Numbered from the stretch's first letter, positions 7,313 through 16,054 are shown. The stretch: 41,638 nucleotides of DNA from Helicobacteraceae bacterium (GCA_027063225.1 JAMOSG010000023.1:1-41638), one strand, 5' to 3'. Notes: generated by a model from the letters alone, not told the origin. Numbers and translations are program-made.

Positions 7313-7544
7313 TGATGCACAAAAACTAAGTTCAAGTGATGTTTATCAACTCTTTGCATATTTAAGTTTTTATGAGTGTAGTAATATTGCATATTTATTT
7401 GTTCCAAAAGTGCAAAACCAAGAAGATAAAGAGTATAATTACCAAACTAAAAAAGGTTTTCTAACATATAAAATAAAAATTATCCCTTTAGATTTAGAAG
7501 AGATTATAAAAAATAATCACAAAATAAAAAGTTTTATAAATTAA
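7293..7544 (+). pseudogene. C-terminal remnant of a McrC-like restriction subunit
   Basis: The frame that includes 7299-7544 is open for 84 codons and has no usable start codon; a stop lies directly upstream at 7290-7292. It reads WKLYDDAQKLSSSDVYQLFA, then YLSFYECSNIAYLFVPKV, and later YKIKIIPLDLEEII. The S-x-x-D-x-Y-Q-x-x-A-Y motif, a following hydrophobic strand ending in P, and a late I-x-x-x-x-L-D-L are the tail of McrC (nuclease subunit of methyl-dependent restriction). The catalytic centre and N-terminal two thirds are missing. It ends 9 nt before polA. Confidence 0.6.
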
Positions 7545-7553
7545 AGGCAAAAA

Positions 7554-10283
7554 ATGGCAAAAACAGTAACAATTATAGATACATTTGGTTTCTTCTTTAG
7601 AAGTTTTTATGCACTTCCACAACATCTTCGCACAAAAGATGGCTTTCCAACGGGGCTTTTAACAGGGTTTACAAACTTTATATCTACTTTGCAAAAAGAG
7701 CACGATAGTGACTACATCATTTTTGCAATCGATACAAAAGGGGATACTTTTAGAAATGAGATAGACTCAAACTATAAAGCAAACCGTTCTGAAGTTCCTC
7801 AAGAATTACTGCAACAACTTCCCGTTGCAATCTCTTGGATAGAAAAAATGGGATATAAAACATTAGGCAAAGAGGGGTTTGAGGCAGATGATATGATAGC
7901 TTCAGTTGTAACTCACGCAAAAGCAAAAAATTATAATGTTCGCGTAGTTTCACACGATAAAGATCTCTACCAACTTATAGATGATGGAAAGGTTGTTATT
8001 GTAGATGCTATTAAGAAAAAAGTTATCGATGAAAAAGCGTGTGTTGAAAAGTATGGAGTTACCCCTAAACAGTTTATAGACTACCAAGCAATAGTTGGCG
8101 ATAGTGCCGATAATGTCCCAGGTGTAAAAGGGATAGGGAAAGTGGGTGCGCAAAAACTACTAAGCCAATATGGCACGCTCGATAATATCTACGCACATAT
8201 AGAGGAGATAAAAGGAGCAACACAAAAAAAACTTTTAGCATCAAAAGAGGATGCGTATATGTCAAAAGAGTTGGTAACTTTAAAAAATGATATTTTTGAT
8301 GCGTTTGATTTTGAAGCGTATAAAATGGATATTGAAAACCCATTTGTTAATATTTATGATGAGCTTGTGAAGTATGAGCAAAATGCAATTTTAAGAGTGC
8401 TTCATGCAAAAAAACTTGTAGATTCTTCACAAGAAAAAATTGTGCAAGAGCAACAACAAGAGCAAAAAGAGGAGCAAAAAATTGCTAATGGATTTGAGCC
8501 ATTTGAATCTGTTTTAGTAACAGATGCAAAAGAGTTACGCACACTCATAGCACAGATTCCTTCCCAAAGCATTGTTGCATTTGATGTAGAAACAACAGGA
8601 CTTGAGTATAAAAAAGATAAAATGGTAGGTTTTAGCTTCTGTTTTGAGCCAAATAAAGCGTACTATGTTCCGTTTGAGCATTTTTATTTGGGAGTAGAAA
8701 AGCAAGTTGAAATAGATGAAGTAAAATATGCAATAAAAGAGATTTTTCAACATAAAGTTGTTGGACATAATATTAAGTTTGATTTACACTTTGTGATGAA
8801 CCTTTTAGAAGATGAAACATTACGTGTTTATGGCGATAGTATGATTTTAGCGTGGCTTATAAATCCTGAGAGTGCATTATCACTTGATAAACTCAGCCTT
8901 GCACTTTTTCAACACACTATGGTTTCTTTTAAAGATACAGTAAAAAAAGGGGAAGATTTCTCAAGTGTGCCACTTGCTGAAGCTGCAATATACGCTGCAG
9001 AAGATGCGCTTATAACATATAGACTTTATCATCTATTTTTAGAAAAACTCAAACTTCAAAATGCACAGCATCTTATAGAGGAAGCTAAAAATGTGGAGTT
9101 TTTATTTTTACACACTTTGGTAAAGATGGAGCGTGCTGGAATTGAGCTTGACCAAGAGTTTTTAAGTAATTTTGCATTAGAGGTAAAAGAGAATTTAGAG
9201 CAACTTACAAAAGATATTTATAGTTTAAGTGGTAGTGAGTTTAACATAAACTCTACAAAACAACTTGGTGTAGTACTTTTTGAAAAACTTGGTTTACCAG
9301 TTGGGAAAAAAACAAAAACAGGGTATTCTACAAATGAAGCGGTGCTTAACTCTCTTAAAGAGAAACATCCAGTTGTACCAAAACTTTTAGAGTATAGAGA
9401 GCTTTATAAACTTCACTCTACCTATATTGAACCACTTTTAAAACTAGCAAAAGAGGATGAGCAGAGTCGTATCTATACATCGTTTGTGCAAACGGGAACT
9501 GCAACGGGAAGATTAAGTTCTAAAAATCCAAACTTGCAAAATATCCCTGCGCGTAATGAGTTGGGGCTTAAAATTCGTCAAGCGTTTGTAGCACCAAAAA
9601 ATAAGATGTTAGTGGGGATAGACTACTCCCAAATAGAGCTTCGTCTTTTGGCACATTTTTCACAAGATGAGGTGCTTGTAAAAGCATTTCAAGAAGATAA
9701 AGATATCCACCTCCAAACTGCAATAGTTCTTTTTGGAGAGCAAGATGCACAAGCAAAACGCTACATCGCAAAAACAGTAAACTTTGGGCTTTTATATGGA
9801 ATGGGGCAAAAAAAATTAAGTGATACTTTAGGCATTACTACAAAAGAAGCTAAAGAGATAATCACTAAATATTTTGAGTCATTTCCTAGTGTAAAAAACT
9901 ACTTTAGAAAAATAGTAGAGAGTTCTAAAGAGCAAGGGTATGTAGAAACACTACTAGGAAGAAGACGCTATTTTGACTATGAAAATGCTTCGCCAATGTA
10001 TAAAGCCGCGTATGAGCGTGAAGCGGTAAATACACTGTTTCAAGGAAGTGCAGCAGATTTAATAAAACTCAGTATGAATAAAATTCAACGTATTATAGAA
10101 GAGGAGAAGTTAGAAGCTACAATGCTTTTGCAGATTCATGATGAATTGATTTTTGAGGTAGATGAAGCACAAGCACAAACACTTGCAAAGCGTTTCCAAC
10201 AAGAGATGGAAAATATTTACACTTTAAATATTCCACTTAAAGCGAGTGTAAATATCGCTTTAAATTGGGGTGGATTAAAATAA
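7554..10283 (+). CDS. polA: DNA polymerase I
   Basis: A 909-residue three-domain polymerase for Okazaki-fragment processing and repair synthesis. The 5'-3' nuclease spans about 1-290 (acidic motifs FEADDMIASV, GDSADNVPG, GIGKVGAQKLL). A Gln/Glu-rich linker follows, near 295-312. The 3'-5' exonuclease domain keeps its DxE (Asp344, Glu346 in AFDVETTGL) and a late YAAEDALITYRLY, so proofreading looks intact. The polymerase domain has motif A DYSQIELR at about 690, motif B KTVNFGLLYGMG and motif C HDE at 862-864. The 3' end overlaps the convergent membrane-protein gene by 9 nt without a terminator between them. Confidence 0.97.
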   Translation: MAKTVTIIDTFGFFFRSFYALPQHLRTKDGFPTGLLTGFTNFISTLQKEHDSDYIIFAIDTKGDTFRNEIDSNYKANRSEVPQELLQQLPVAISWIEKMGYKTLGKEGFEADDMIASVVTHAKAKNYNVRVVSHDKDLYQLIDDGKVVIVDAIKKKVIDEKACVEKYGVTPKQFIDYQAIVGDSADNVPGVKGIGKVGAQKLLSQYGTLDNIYAHIEEIKGATQKKLLASKEDAYMSKELVTLKNDIFDAFDFEAYKMDIENPFVNIYDELVKYEQNAILRVLHAKKLVDSSQEKIVQEQQQEQKEEQKIANGFEPFESVLVTDAKELRTLIAQIPSQSIVAFDVETTGLEYKKDKMVGFSFCFEPNKAYYVPFEHFYLGVEKQVEIDEVKYAIKEIFQHKVVGHNIKFDLHFVMNLLEDETLRVYGDSMILAWLINPESALSLDKLSLALFQHTMVSFKDTVKKGEDFSSVPLAEAAIYAAEDALITYRLYHLFLEKLKLQNAQHLIEEAKNVEFLFLHTLVKMERAGIELDQEFLSNFALEVKENLEQLTKDIYSLSGSEFNINSTKQLGVVLFEKLGLPVGKKTKTGYSTNEAVLNSLKEKHPVVPKLLEYRELYKLHSTYIEPLLKLAKEDEQSRIYTSFVQTGTATGRLSSKNPNLQNIPARNELGLKIRQAFVAPKNKMLVGIDYSQIELRLLAHFSQDEVLVKAFQEDKDIHLQTAIVLFGEQDAQAKRYIAKTVNFGLLYGMGQKKLSDTLGITTKEAKEIITKYFESFPSVKNYFRKIVESSKEQGYVETLLGRRRYFDYENASPMYKAAYEREAVNTLFQGSAADLIKLSMNKIQRIIEEEKLEATMLLQIHDELIFEVDEAQAQTLAKRFQQEMENIYTLNIPLKASVNIALNWGGLK

Positions 10284-11552
10284 TAATTTATCAAGTTCTA
10301 AAAGGGGTGAGATAAAGCCAATGGTAATGGTAATTACCCCTAGAACAATTAAAAAACTTGCACTTAATGCTCCAGCTTTATTTTTAGAAAAAATATAAGA
10401 GTAAAATGCTTTAAGAATATTGTTACTTCCTGTAGCGATTAAAATTGCTGTTGCTGCATTTTGTGGAGTTACTTCAAATTTTGATGATAGAATAGAAAGT
10501 ACAAATGGATCAATATCGGTAAATCCAACAATGAATGAGAGGATATTTAATCCTAAATTTCCATAAGTTGTTAAAACAAAATGTGTAAGAGTAGCCATAA
10601 TAATAAATAAAAAAGCAAATAAAAATGCTGTTGAAAGTTCTAGTGGGTTTTTATCTTCTGTTTGTTTGATTTTAGAGGAGCTATCTCTTGTTGATTTTTT
10701 ATAGAGTATTAAACTACTCAAAGCACTTATAGTTGCTAAAATAAGAAAAGGGATAGCAACAATCTTAGCAATCTCTACATTAAAGGCAAAAGTGATACCC
10801 AAAAGGCGCAAATACATCAAAGCAGTTGCAATAATAATAGATGATGAAAAAAGATAAGGCATCATCCCATATGATGCTTTTTTTGCTAAAACAATAGTTG
10901 TGGCAGTACTTGAATAGATTCCCCCTAAAATCCCAGTTACAAGGTAGCCTTTATCATTAAAAATATATTTTTTTAAGATGTAACCAAAATAGGAAAAGAG
11001 TGAAACTATAACAACTGCAAGCCAAACTTTAAAGTATGAAACAGGAATAAATTCTGAGATGGGCTGGTTTGGTAAAAGGGGTAGAACAACACCACTTAAA
11101 AGAAGAAGTTTTGCAAAAGTTTCTATCTCCTTTTCTTCAAAAATAGTATAAAAATGTTCAAGTTTTTTATTGAGATTTGATATAAATACGATTGCTACAA
11201 ATATGATAAGTAAAAACCAAATATTAAATTTTACAACTACAATTCCAAAACTATACACAAGTGTTGTAAGTAAAAACAAAATAATACCACTTCGTGCATT
11301 TTTGAGTTTAAAGTAGTAAAAAAGTATAAGGTGGCTGATTGTAGCAAGATACCCTACAATATATAAGTTGATATCAACTGATGCAAAAATGTACCCTACA
11401 AGTGCAACAAATGCAAAGGTTCTTACACTTCCTATCTCTTTTGCATTATCTTGATGCATTCTGTGTGCTTTTATTTCAAGACCGATTAAAAAACCTGCAA
11501 TAACAACAACTAAAAGTTGTACCCATTGAGCATTTACTAAATTTTCTAACAT
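10275..11552 (-). CDS. DUF4010/MgtC-like polytopic membrane protein
   Basis: A 425-residue protein with about 11-12 hydrophobic segments. The N-terminal part carries the MgtC/SapB-type signature GFLIGLEIKAHRM...EIGSVRTFAFVALVGYI. The C-terminal part has GGIYSSTATTIVLAKKAS and GFTDIDPFVLSI, typical of DUF4010. Transport of a divalent cation is suspected for such proteins but not shown. I chose ATG 11552; a TTG at 11591 would add 13 mostly basic residues with no better ribosome site. The gene ends inside the last codons of polA. Confidence 0.82.
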   Translation of the reverse strand: MLENLVNAQWVQLLVVVIAGFLIGLEIKAHRMHQDNAKEIGSVRTFAFVALVGYIFASVDINLYIVGYLATISHLILFYYFKLKNARSGIILFLLTTLVYSFGIVVVKFNIWFLLIIFVAIVFISNLNKKLEHFYTIFEEKEIETFAKLLLLSGVVLPLLPNQPISEFIPVSYFKVWLAVVIVSLFSYFGYILKKYIFNDKGYLVTGILGGIYSSTATTIVLAKKASYGMMPYLFSSSIIIATALMYLRLLGITFAFNVEIAKIVAIPFLILATISALSSLILYKKSTRDSSSKIKQTEDKNPLELSTAFLFAFLFIIMATLTHFVLTTYGNLGLNILSFIVGFTDIDPFVLSILSSKFEVTPQNAATAILIATGSNNILKAFYSYIFSKNKAGALSASFLIVLGVITITIGFISPLLELDKLLF

Positions 11553-11675
11553 TTTTTTTCTCTTTTTTTGTTGATAAACGAAGTATAGCAAAAAAGTAAT
11601 TTATTAGAAGATGTTAACAATTAGTAAATTTATGTTAGACTTGTGTTAGAAAATATTTCAACTAAAGGTAAAGAT

Positions 11676-11903
11676 ATGAACAGTTTTATAAAAAGTGTGA
11701 TTGACTGGATGATGCAAAAAGAGGAGGAGTTAGCAAAAGAGTGTGCTATTCCTTTGTCTGAGATTGAACAACAAATACAAAAGGTTCAAGAAGAAAAAGA
11801 GAAGTTACAAGAGCAACATGAACAAAGAATGGCTGAGTTGGATGATATTTTAAAAAGGTTAGAAAAAATAAAAAATGCAGAAGTTTTACGCTGTAATAAA
11901 TAG
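11676..11903 (+). CDS. Small coiled-coil protein, unknown function
   Basis: A 75-residue protein. After a short amphipathic start (MNSFIKSVIDWMMQKEEEL) the chain is almost entirely charged helix, with heptad-like spacing from about 27 to 70 (EIEQQIQKVQEEKEKLQEQH and on), so a coiled coil is likely. AAAGGT precedes ATG 11676; an in-frame GTG at 11643 is a weaker alternative. The EI24 membrane-protein gene starts 9 nt later and is probably cotranscribed. No family was recognised. Confidence 0.6.
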   Translation: MNSFIKSVIDWMMQKEEELAKECAIPLSEIEQQIQKVQEEKEKLQEQHEQRMAELDDILKRLEKIKNAEVLRCNK

Positions 11904-11912
11904 GAGAAGATA

Positions 11913-12833
11913 ATGAAAGATTTTTTTCATGCAATAATGTGTGCATTTAAAGAGGTGCTTAAATCAAGTACAATGAAAATTGCTATGGTAAGTGGTGTTG
12001 CTGTGACATTGGTGTGGGCTATTGTAGGTTTTTTACTATGGGATAAAATAATTGAATTTACAAGATCTTTACTCTCAGCATTGCCATTTTCAATGTTGCA
12101 ATCTGATGGTGCTTGGATGCTTTCTACATTTTTATGGTTGCAGCTTGTTATTATAACTTTTGCAGTAATTTTTACTGTAATTGGTAATATGGCAATAGAT
12201 AAAGTAAATAAAAAAAATTATGCTATTTTTTCTATTAGCATAGGTCTTTTAAGTGCTGCTGCTTGGTCAGTTGTTTGGTTTTTAAAAGGGGATTATATCT
12301 ATAACCAATCTTTAAAACTGATTGCACTATTACCTTTTGAAACAGTAGAAACGGGGATATCTTATCTGATTGGTTTTTATCTTATTTATATTGCTATTAT
12401 TGTAAGTCTTATTTTTGTAACAAGTTTATTTTCTAGTAAAGTTCTCTCCTTTGTAGCGCAGCGTTACTTCCCTGAAGCAACAATGTATGAAACAACAAAA
12501 GCAAAAACATTAGGTTTAACACTAAGAGATACACTCTTTTTTCTTGTAGCATCTATTTTGTCTTTTCCTGTTTTATTTATTCCTGTTTTAAACTTTGCTA
12601 TTTTAGTGGGGCTTTGGATTTGGCTTATGAAAGATACTTTAGCACATGATACAGCTTCATTTGTTTTTGGAGATAGAGTAAAAGAGGAGTTAAAAGAGCA
12701 TAAATTTGCTTTATGGGGTATTAGTTTTATAGGGTCACTGTTTAACTTTATACCACTGTTTAATGTTTTTGGTCCATATTTTACTGAACTTTCTATGTTC
12801 TTTTATCTTAAAGAGAAAAGAGATAATATTTAG
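11913..12833 (+). CDS. EI24/CysZ-like membrane protein
   Basis: A 306-residue protein with about six long hydrophobic segments. The layout and the late FPVLFIPVLNFAILVGLWIW segment, followed by a charged loop and FIPLFNVFGPYF, match EI24-domain proteins, the family that includes the sulfate permease CysZ. In Campylobacterota these proteins are longer than CysZ and their substrate is unknown. AGGAGA precedes the ATG. It is flanked by a small coiled-coil gene and a 69-residue gene in the same direction, suggesting one transcript. No cysteine biosynthesis genes lie nearby, so sulfate uptake should not be assumed. Confidence 0.7.
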   Translation: MKDFFHAIMCAFKEVLKSSTMKIAMVSGVAVTLVWAIVGFLLWDKIIEFTRSLLSALPFSMLQSDGAWMLSTFLWLQLVIITFAVIFTVIGNMAIDKVNKKNYAIFSISIGLLSAAAWSVVWFLKGDYIYNQSLKLIALLPFETVETGISYLIGFYLIYIAIIVSLIFVTSLFSSKVLSFVAQRYFPEATMYETTKAKTLGLTLRDTLFFLVASILSFPVLFIPVLNFAILVGLWIWLMKDTLAHDTASFVFGDRVKEELKEHKFALWGISFIGSLFNFIPLFNVFGPYFTELSMFFYLKEKRDNI

Positions 12834-12882
12834 TAATAAATATATGGTAAACTTATTGTAAATATAATTTAAGGAGATAATT

Positions 12883-13092
12883 ATGGAAGCTATAAAAAAA
12901 GAGTTAGAGTCACGCAGAGGTGAAATTGAAACTGCTATTGAGGTTTTATTTAAAACAAATATGAAAATTACAGATTGGGATGTTCCTGAGGTAGATGACA
13001 AGGAAGCTGCTAAAATATTACTTGATATTATGCAACAAAAATTAGATGCAATTAAAGCGGATGTTGAAGCTGGAAAGTATAACAACTACTAA
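12883..13092 (+). CDS. Small conserved-looking hypothetical protein (69 residues)
   Basis: A 69-residue acidic, helical, soluble protein beginning MEAIKKELESRRGEIETAIE and ending KADVEAGKYNNY. A strong ribosome site (AAGGAG, 12871-12876) precedes the ATG. It lies 49 nt after the EI24 gene and 9 nt before the flavoprotein gene. No domain is recognised. The good ribosome site and spacing make it a credible real gene. Confidence 0.65.
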   Translation: MEAIKKELESRRGEIETAIEVLFKTNMKITDWDVPEVDDKEAAKILLDIMQQKLDAIKADVEAGKYNNY

Positions 13093-13101
13093 AAAGAGGC
13101 T

Positions 13102-14577
13102 ATGATGCAAAATAAAAAATATGATTTAGTGGTTATTGGTGGTGGACCTGCTGGGACACCTGTTGCTATTGAGTATGCTAAACTAAATCAAAACAAAAAA
13201 GTTGCTTTAGTAGAACTTACTGGAAAACTAGGTGGAGAATGTCTTTTTCAAGGGTGTATTCCATCAAAAATAATGAAAGCAAGTTCAGAATCAATTACAA
13301 TGTTAGAGCAGCTCAAAAACTTTGGTGTAGAGCTTGAAGATTCCCATTTTAATATTGCATGGCAAAAAATTAAGCAAAGAAAAGATGAGATTTTGTCTAA
13401 AAGATCATCTGCGGCAGGTGATGTTGTAGATTCTTTAGAAAATTTGGATCTTATAAAAGCAGAAGCCTCTTTTTCAGGTAAAAATAGTGTTTTACTAAAA
13501 GGGAAAAATTTTAAGCAAGAGATAGAGTTTAAAAAGGCTGTAGTTGCTACAGGTTCTAGAAGTTTTATCCCTGTGTATGATGGGAATGGGGTGGATAAAA
13601 TCTGGACCAATAGTGATTTTTTTGAAAAGATGGAACTTCCTTCTAGTTTAGCTATTATAGGTACAGGTGCTATCGCTGTTGAGTTTGCAATGATTTTAGC
13701 AGAATTTGGTGTAAAGGTTTCACTTTTTGGAAGAGAAAATGGAATTTTACACAATATAGATACACAAGCACAAGAGTATCTTTTAAAGAAATTACAAAAC
13801 CATAAAAATATTAGTTTGTATCTTCATACAGCTCTTTTAAGAGTAGATTTTGAAGAGGATAACTTTAAAATTAAATTTAAACAAGCTGATGATGTGAAAG
13901 AGTTAGAGTTTCACAGAGTTTTAAGTGCAGCTGGTAGAGTTGCAAATATAGAACATCTTGCCTTAGAAAAAGCGGGTATTGAGTTTAGCAAAAAAGGGAT
14001 TGTTGTTGATGAACACCTTTTAACAAGTAACAAAGACATCTATGCAAATGGTGATGTGGCAGAGGGATTTGCAAAGTTTGCTCACACAGCACAATATGGT
14101 GCTCATACAATAGCACAAAATCTCTTTTTGGAGCATAACTTTTTTAAAGTAAAAACTGAAATAAACTCTTGGGTTTTATTTACCACTCCAAATGTAATGA
14201 TGGCTGGAATTACTCAAGAGGAAGCTCAGTTACAAGGGATAGAAGTTTTTGTAGATAGTTTCTCATTTGCAACTGAAGCTAAGTCACAAATAGATGATGA
14301 AGATTATGGTTATTTAAAATTTATTGTTCAAAAAAGTAACAATCAAATTATAGGAATTTGTGCAATGCACCAAGAAGCTCACTCTTTGGGTGGAGAGGCT
14401 GCACTGATTATAGCAAATAAATTAACGTTAAAAGATATTATTGATTCTATCCATCCACATCCAACTATTAGTGAGTCATTTGTATTGTTAGCAAAACAGA
14501 TGATGGGTCAAGTTATGGCAGAAAAATTACAAAAACCAATTGCACAGGCTCTTTTACAAATAGAGAGATGGTTATAG
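13102..14577 (+). CDS. Dihydrolipoamide dehydrogenase-like flavoprotein disulfide reductase
   Basis: A 491-residue pyridine nucleotide-disulfide oxidoreductase. It has FAD-binding VVIGGGPAGTP (about 11-20), the redox disulfide GGECLFQGCIPSK with Cys47 and Cys52, NAD-binding IIGTGAIAVEFAMILAEFG, a second FAD contact ANGDVAEG, and the C-terminal dimerisation domain with the His-Glu pair in HPHPTISE (His453, Glu458). This is the complete Lpd/mercuric reductase catalytic set. There is no vicinal C-terminal cysteine pair, which argues against mercuric reductase. No E1 or E2 dehydrogenase genes or lipoyl proteins are nearby. The Met-Met start leaves 13105 possible. Confidence 0.82.
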   Translation: MMQNKKYDLVVIGGGPAGTPVAIEYAKLNQNKKVALVELTGKLGGECLFQGCIPSKIMKASSESITMLEQLKNFGVELEDSHFNIAWQKIKQRKDEILSKRSSAAGDVVDSLENLDLIKAEASFSGKNSVLLKGKNFKQEIEFKKAVVATGSRSFIPVYDGNGVDKIWTNSDFFEKMELPSSLAIIGTGAIAVEFAMILAEFGVKVSLFGRENGILHNIDTQAQEYLLKKLQNHKNISLYLHTALLRVDFEEDNFKIKFKQADDVKELEFHRVLSAAGRVANIEHLALEKAGIEFSKKGIVVDEHLLTSNKDIYANGDVAEGFAKFAHTAQYGAHTIAQNLFLEHNFFKVKTEINSWVLFTTPNVMMAGITQEEAQLQGIEVFVDSFSFATEAKSQIDDEDYGYLKFIVQKSNNQIIGICAMHQEAHSLGGEAALIIANKLTLKDIIDSIHPHPTISESFVLLAKQMMGQVMAEKLQKPIAQALLQIERWL

Positions 14578-14585
14578 TTTTTTGG

Positions 14586-14591
14586 TATAAT
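14586..14591 (+). promoter_or_regulatory. -10 element before the poly-G leader
   Basis: TTTTTTGG precedes TATAAT, the T-rich plus TATAAT form common for Campylobacterota sigma-70 promoters. It begins 8 nt after the flavoprotein stop and should start transcription near 14598, just before the G-run. Confidence 0.6.
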
Positions 14592-14603
14592 AACTAGAAA
14601 AAA

Positions 14604-14611
14604 GGGGGGGG
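14604..14611 (+). repeat. Run of eight G in a 5' leader
   Basis: Eight consecutive G followed by a GT-repeat lie between the -10 element and ATG 14623. Such a run is striking in this AT-rich sequence. Runs of G8 or longer are the typical slippage substrate of phase-variable genes in Campylobacter and Helicobacter. The run is also the only purine stretch that could act as ribosome-binding site for the downstream gene, and it is not in a coding frame. Confidence 0.75.
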
Positions 14612-14622
14612 TGTGTGTTTAG

Positions 14623-15075
14623 ATGAAACAAGCTATTTCAGAGATGTTAGATATTTGGCATAAACATTATGAAGATGAGGAGGTTCAATATAGCGAGTTT
14701 GAACACTCCGATATTGAGTATTTTGTAGGGTGTATGCTTTATAACACTTTTGCATTCTCTAAAGCATTAGATACTATGAAAACAATAGATCCTTCATATG
14801 ATTTTTTAACAACTTGTGGGGAATATTATGAACCATTTTTAGAAAAAATGAAGAGTTTTGAGTTTGAAAATGAGGAGCAAAAGGTTGCTTTTTTACTTGA
14901 ATTTATAGAGGAATCACAGAAAAAATATAGTGATGATGAACTTTATTTACTCAATAGATTACATAAACATATTAAATCTCTTCAAGAGCGTTATGAAAAA
15001 AATATTGAGCCACAAAAAGTTGTATTTGAAAAGCCTGTTACACCTTTTACAAGAAACCCTTTTGGTGGGTTTTAA
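14623..15075 (+). CDS. Hypothetical acidic protein (150 residues)
   Basis: A 150-residue soluble acidic protein, mostly helical, with many Glu and aromatic residues (MLDIWHKHYEDEEV, EYFVGCMLYNTFAFSKAL) and a proline-rich end VTPFTRNPFGGF. I do not recognise a family. A stop codon lies in frame immediately before the ATG, so the start is firm. Its leader carries the G8 run and its stop abuts the ATG of the ThiE-like gene, so the two are probably expressed together. Confidence 0.7.
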   Translation: MKQAISEMLDIWHKHYEDEEVQYSEFEHSDIEYFVGCMLYNTFAFSKALDTMKTIDPSYDFLTTCGEYYEPFLEKMKSFEFENEEQKVAFLLEFIEESQKKYSDDELYLLNRLHKHIKSLQERYEKNIEPQKVVFEKPVTPFTRNPFGGF

Positions 15076-15627
15076 ATGAAAAAATATCTTATAACTTCAA
15101 GAGAATATTATACAGATACTCCTGCAGTTTTTAGAAATATTTTACATGAGCAGTTTCAAGAACATATGCCTCATTATGCTTTATATAGAGATAAGTCTAA
15201 TCCAAATTATGATATTCAAGCAGCACATTTTGTTGAGGTTTGTAAACAGTTTGAAGATATTAAAAGTTTTATCCACCAAAAAGTTGCTCTAGCAAAAGAG
15301 TTAGGTGCAGATGGTGTCCATTTAACATCAACTCAATTTGATGAGATTACAAAAGCTAAAGATTTAGGTTTAGAGGTTATTGTAAGTACACACTCGTTAG
15401 AAGATGTTCTTCAAGTTCAAAAATTGGGTGCCGATGCAATAACATATAGTCCAATTTTTGCCTCACCAAATAAGGGTGAACCAAAAGGGATAGAAAATTT
15501 AAAAAATTTACTTAAAAAAGTAGATGTTAAAGTGTTTGCACTTGGTGGAATTGTAACTCAAGAGCAAATTGAACAAATAGCGCAAACCAGAGCTTATGGG
15601 TTTGCATCTATTCGCTATTTTTATTAA
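15076..15627 (+). CDS. ThiE/TenI-like thiamine phosphate synthase family protein
   Basis: A 183-residue TIM-barrel protein of the ThiE/TenI superfamily. Matching elements are KELGADGVHLTS, EVIVSTHSLEDVLQVQKLGADAITYSPIF (the S-H and G-A-D positions), a shortened phosphate loop ASPNKGEPKG, and ALGGIVTQEQIEQI. It is shorter than typical ThiE (about 210 residues) and the usual G-P-x-F-x-T-x-T-K loop is altered to S-P-I-F-A-S-P-N-K, so catalysis is not certain and a TenI-like role is possible. It directly follows the 150-residue gene and its stop overlaps the convergent HIT gene by 4 nt. Confidence 0.7.
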   Translation: MKKYLITSREYYTDTPAVFRNILHEQFQEHMPHYALYRDKSNPNYDIQAAHFVEVCKQFEDIKSFIHQKVALAKELGADGVHLTSTQFDEITKAKDLGLEVIVSTHSLEDVLQVQKLGADAITYSPIFASPNKGEPKGIENLKNLLKKVDVKVFALGGIVTQEQIEQIAQTRAYGFASIRYFY

Positions 15628-15980
15628 AAGTGACCTTTTGTATCGGCATCACTAAAGTGTTCCCATTTTAGTTTTGCACCACCTAAAATATGGAAATGGA
15701 GGTGTTTCACCTCTTGACCACCATCTTCGCCAATATTTGTAATCACTCTGTATCCAGATTTATCAAGTTTTAATTCAACTGCTACTTTTTGGATAAACTG
15801 TGTCATCCCTGCCATCATCTCACCACTTACTTCATTAAAACTGTCTACATGAATCTTAGGAATAGCAAGAACATGTACAGGAGCTTTTGGGTTAATATCG
15901 TGAAAAGCGATAAAATTTTCATCCTCTGCGATAACATTTGAAGGGATTTCATTATTTACAATTTTACAAAATAAGCACAT
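15624..15980 (-). CDS. HIT-family (HinT-like) nucleotide hydrolase
   Basis: A 118-residue histidine-triad protein with the N-terminal CLFCKIVNNEIPSNVI, DINPKAPVHVLAIPK in the middle and the triad HLHFHILGG near the C-terminus. HinT proteins hydrolyse purine nucleoside phosphoramidates. I chose ATG 15980, which has AAGGAAAC upstream and places CLFCKI at the start as usual; an upstream start at 16019 would add 13 residues. A HIT gene next to pheS is, as I recall, also found in Helicobacter pylori. Confidence 0.9.
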   Translation of the reverse strand: MCLFCKIVNNEIPSNVIAEDENFIAFHDINPKAPVHVLAIPKIHVDSFNEVSGEMMAGMTQFIQKVAVELKLDKSGYRVITNIGEDGGQEVKHLHFHILGGAKLKWEHFSDADTKGHF

Positions 15981-16048
15981 TATTGTTTCCTTTTGTTGTT
16001 TTAAAAGATTATAACACAAAGTGAAGCTATATGTAAATTTTTTTGTAC

Positions 16049-16054
16049 TATAAT
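16049..16054 (+). promoter_or_regulatory. -10 element for pheS operon
   Basis: TATAAT preceded by a T-run (TTTTTTTTGTAC), 35 nt upstream of the pheS TTG start. It is positioned to drive pheS-pheT-aroA-ispH. Confidence 0.6.

Noticed and set aside
11553..11591. TTG start extending the DUF4010 protein by 13 residues
   Set aside because: The added residues are basic and unlike family N-termini; the ATG at 11552 begins just before the first membrane helix region.
12863..12868. TATAAT before the 69-residue gene
   Set aside because: It sits two bases from the AAGGAG ribosome site, so transcription would begin inside that site; likely AT-rich chance.
13248..13754. Long minus-strand frame of 168 codons inside the flavoprotein gene
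   Set aside because: It opposes a well-supported gene with conserved motifs, and its Ser/Phe/Leu-rich product is typical antisense translation.
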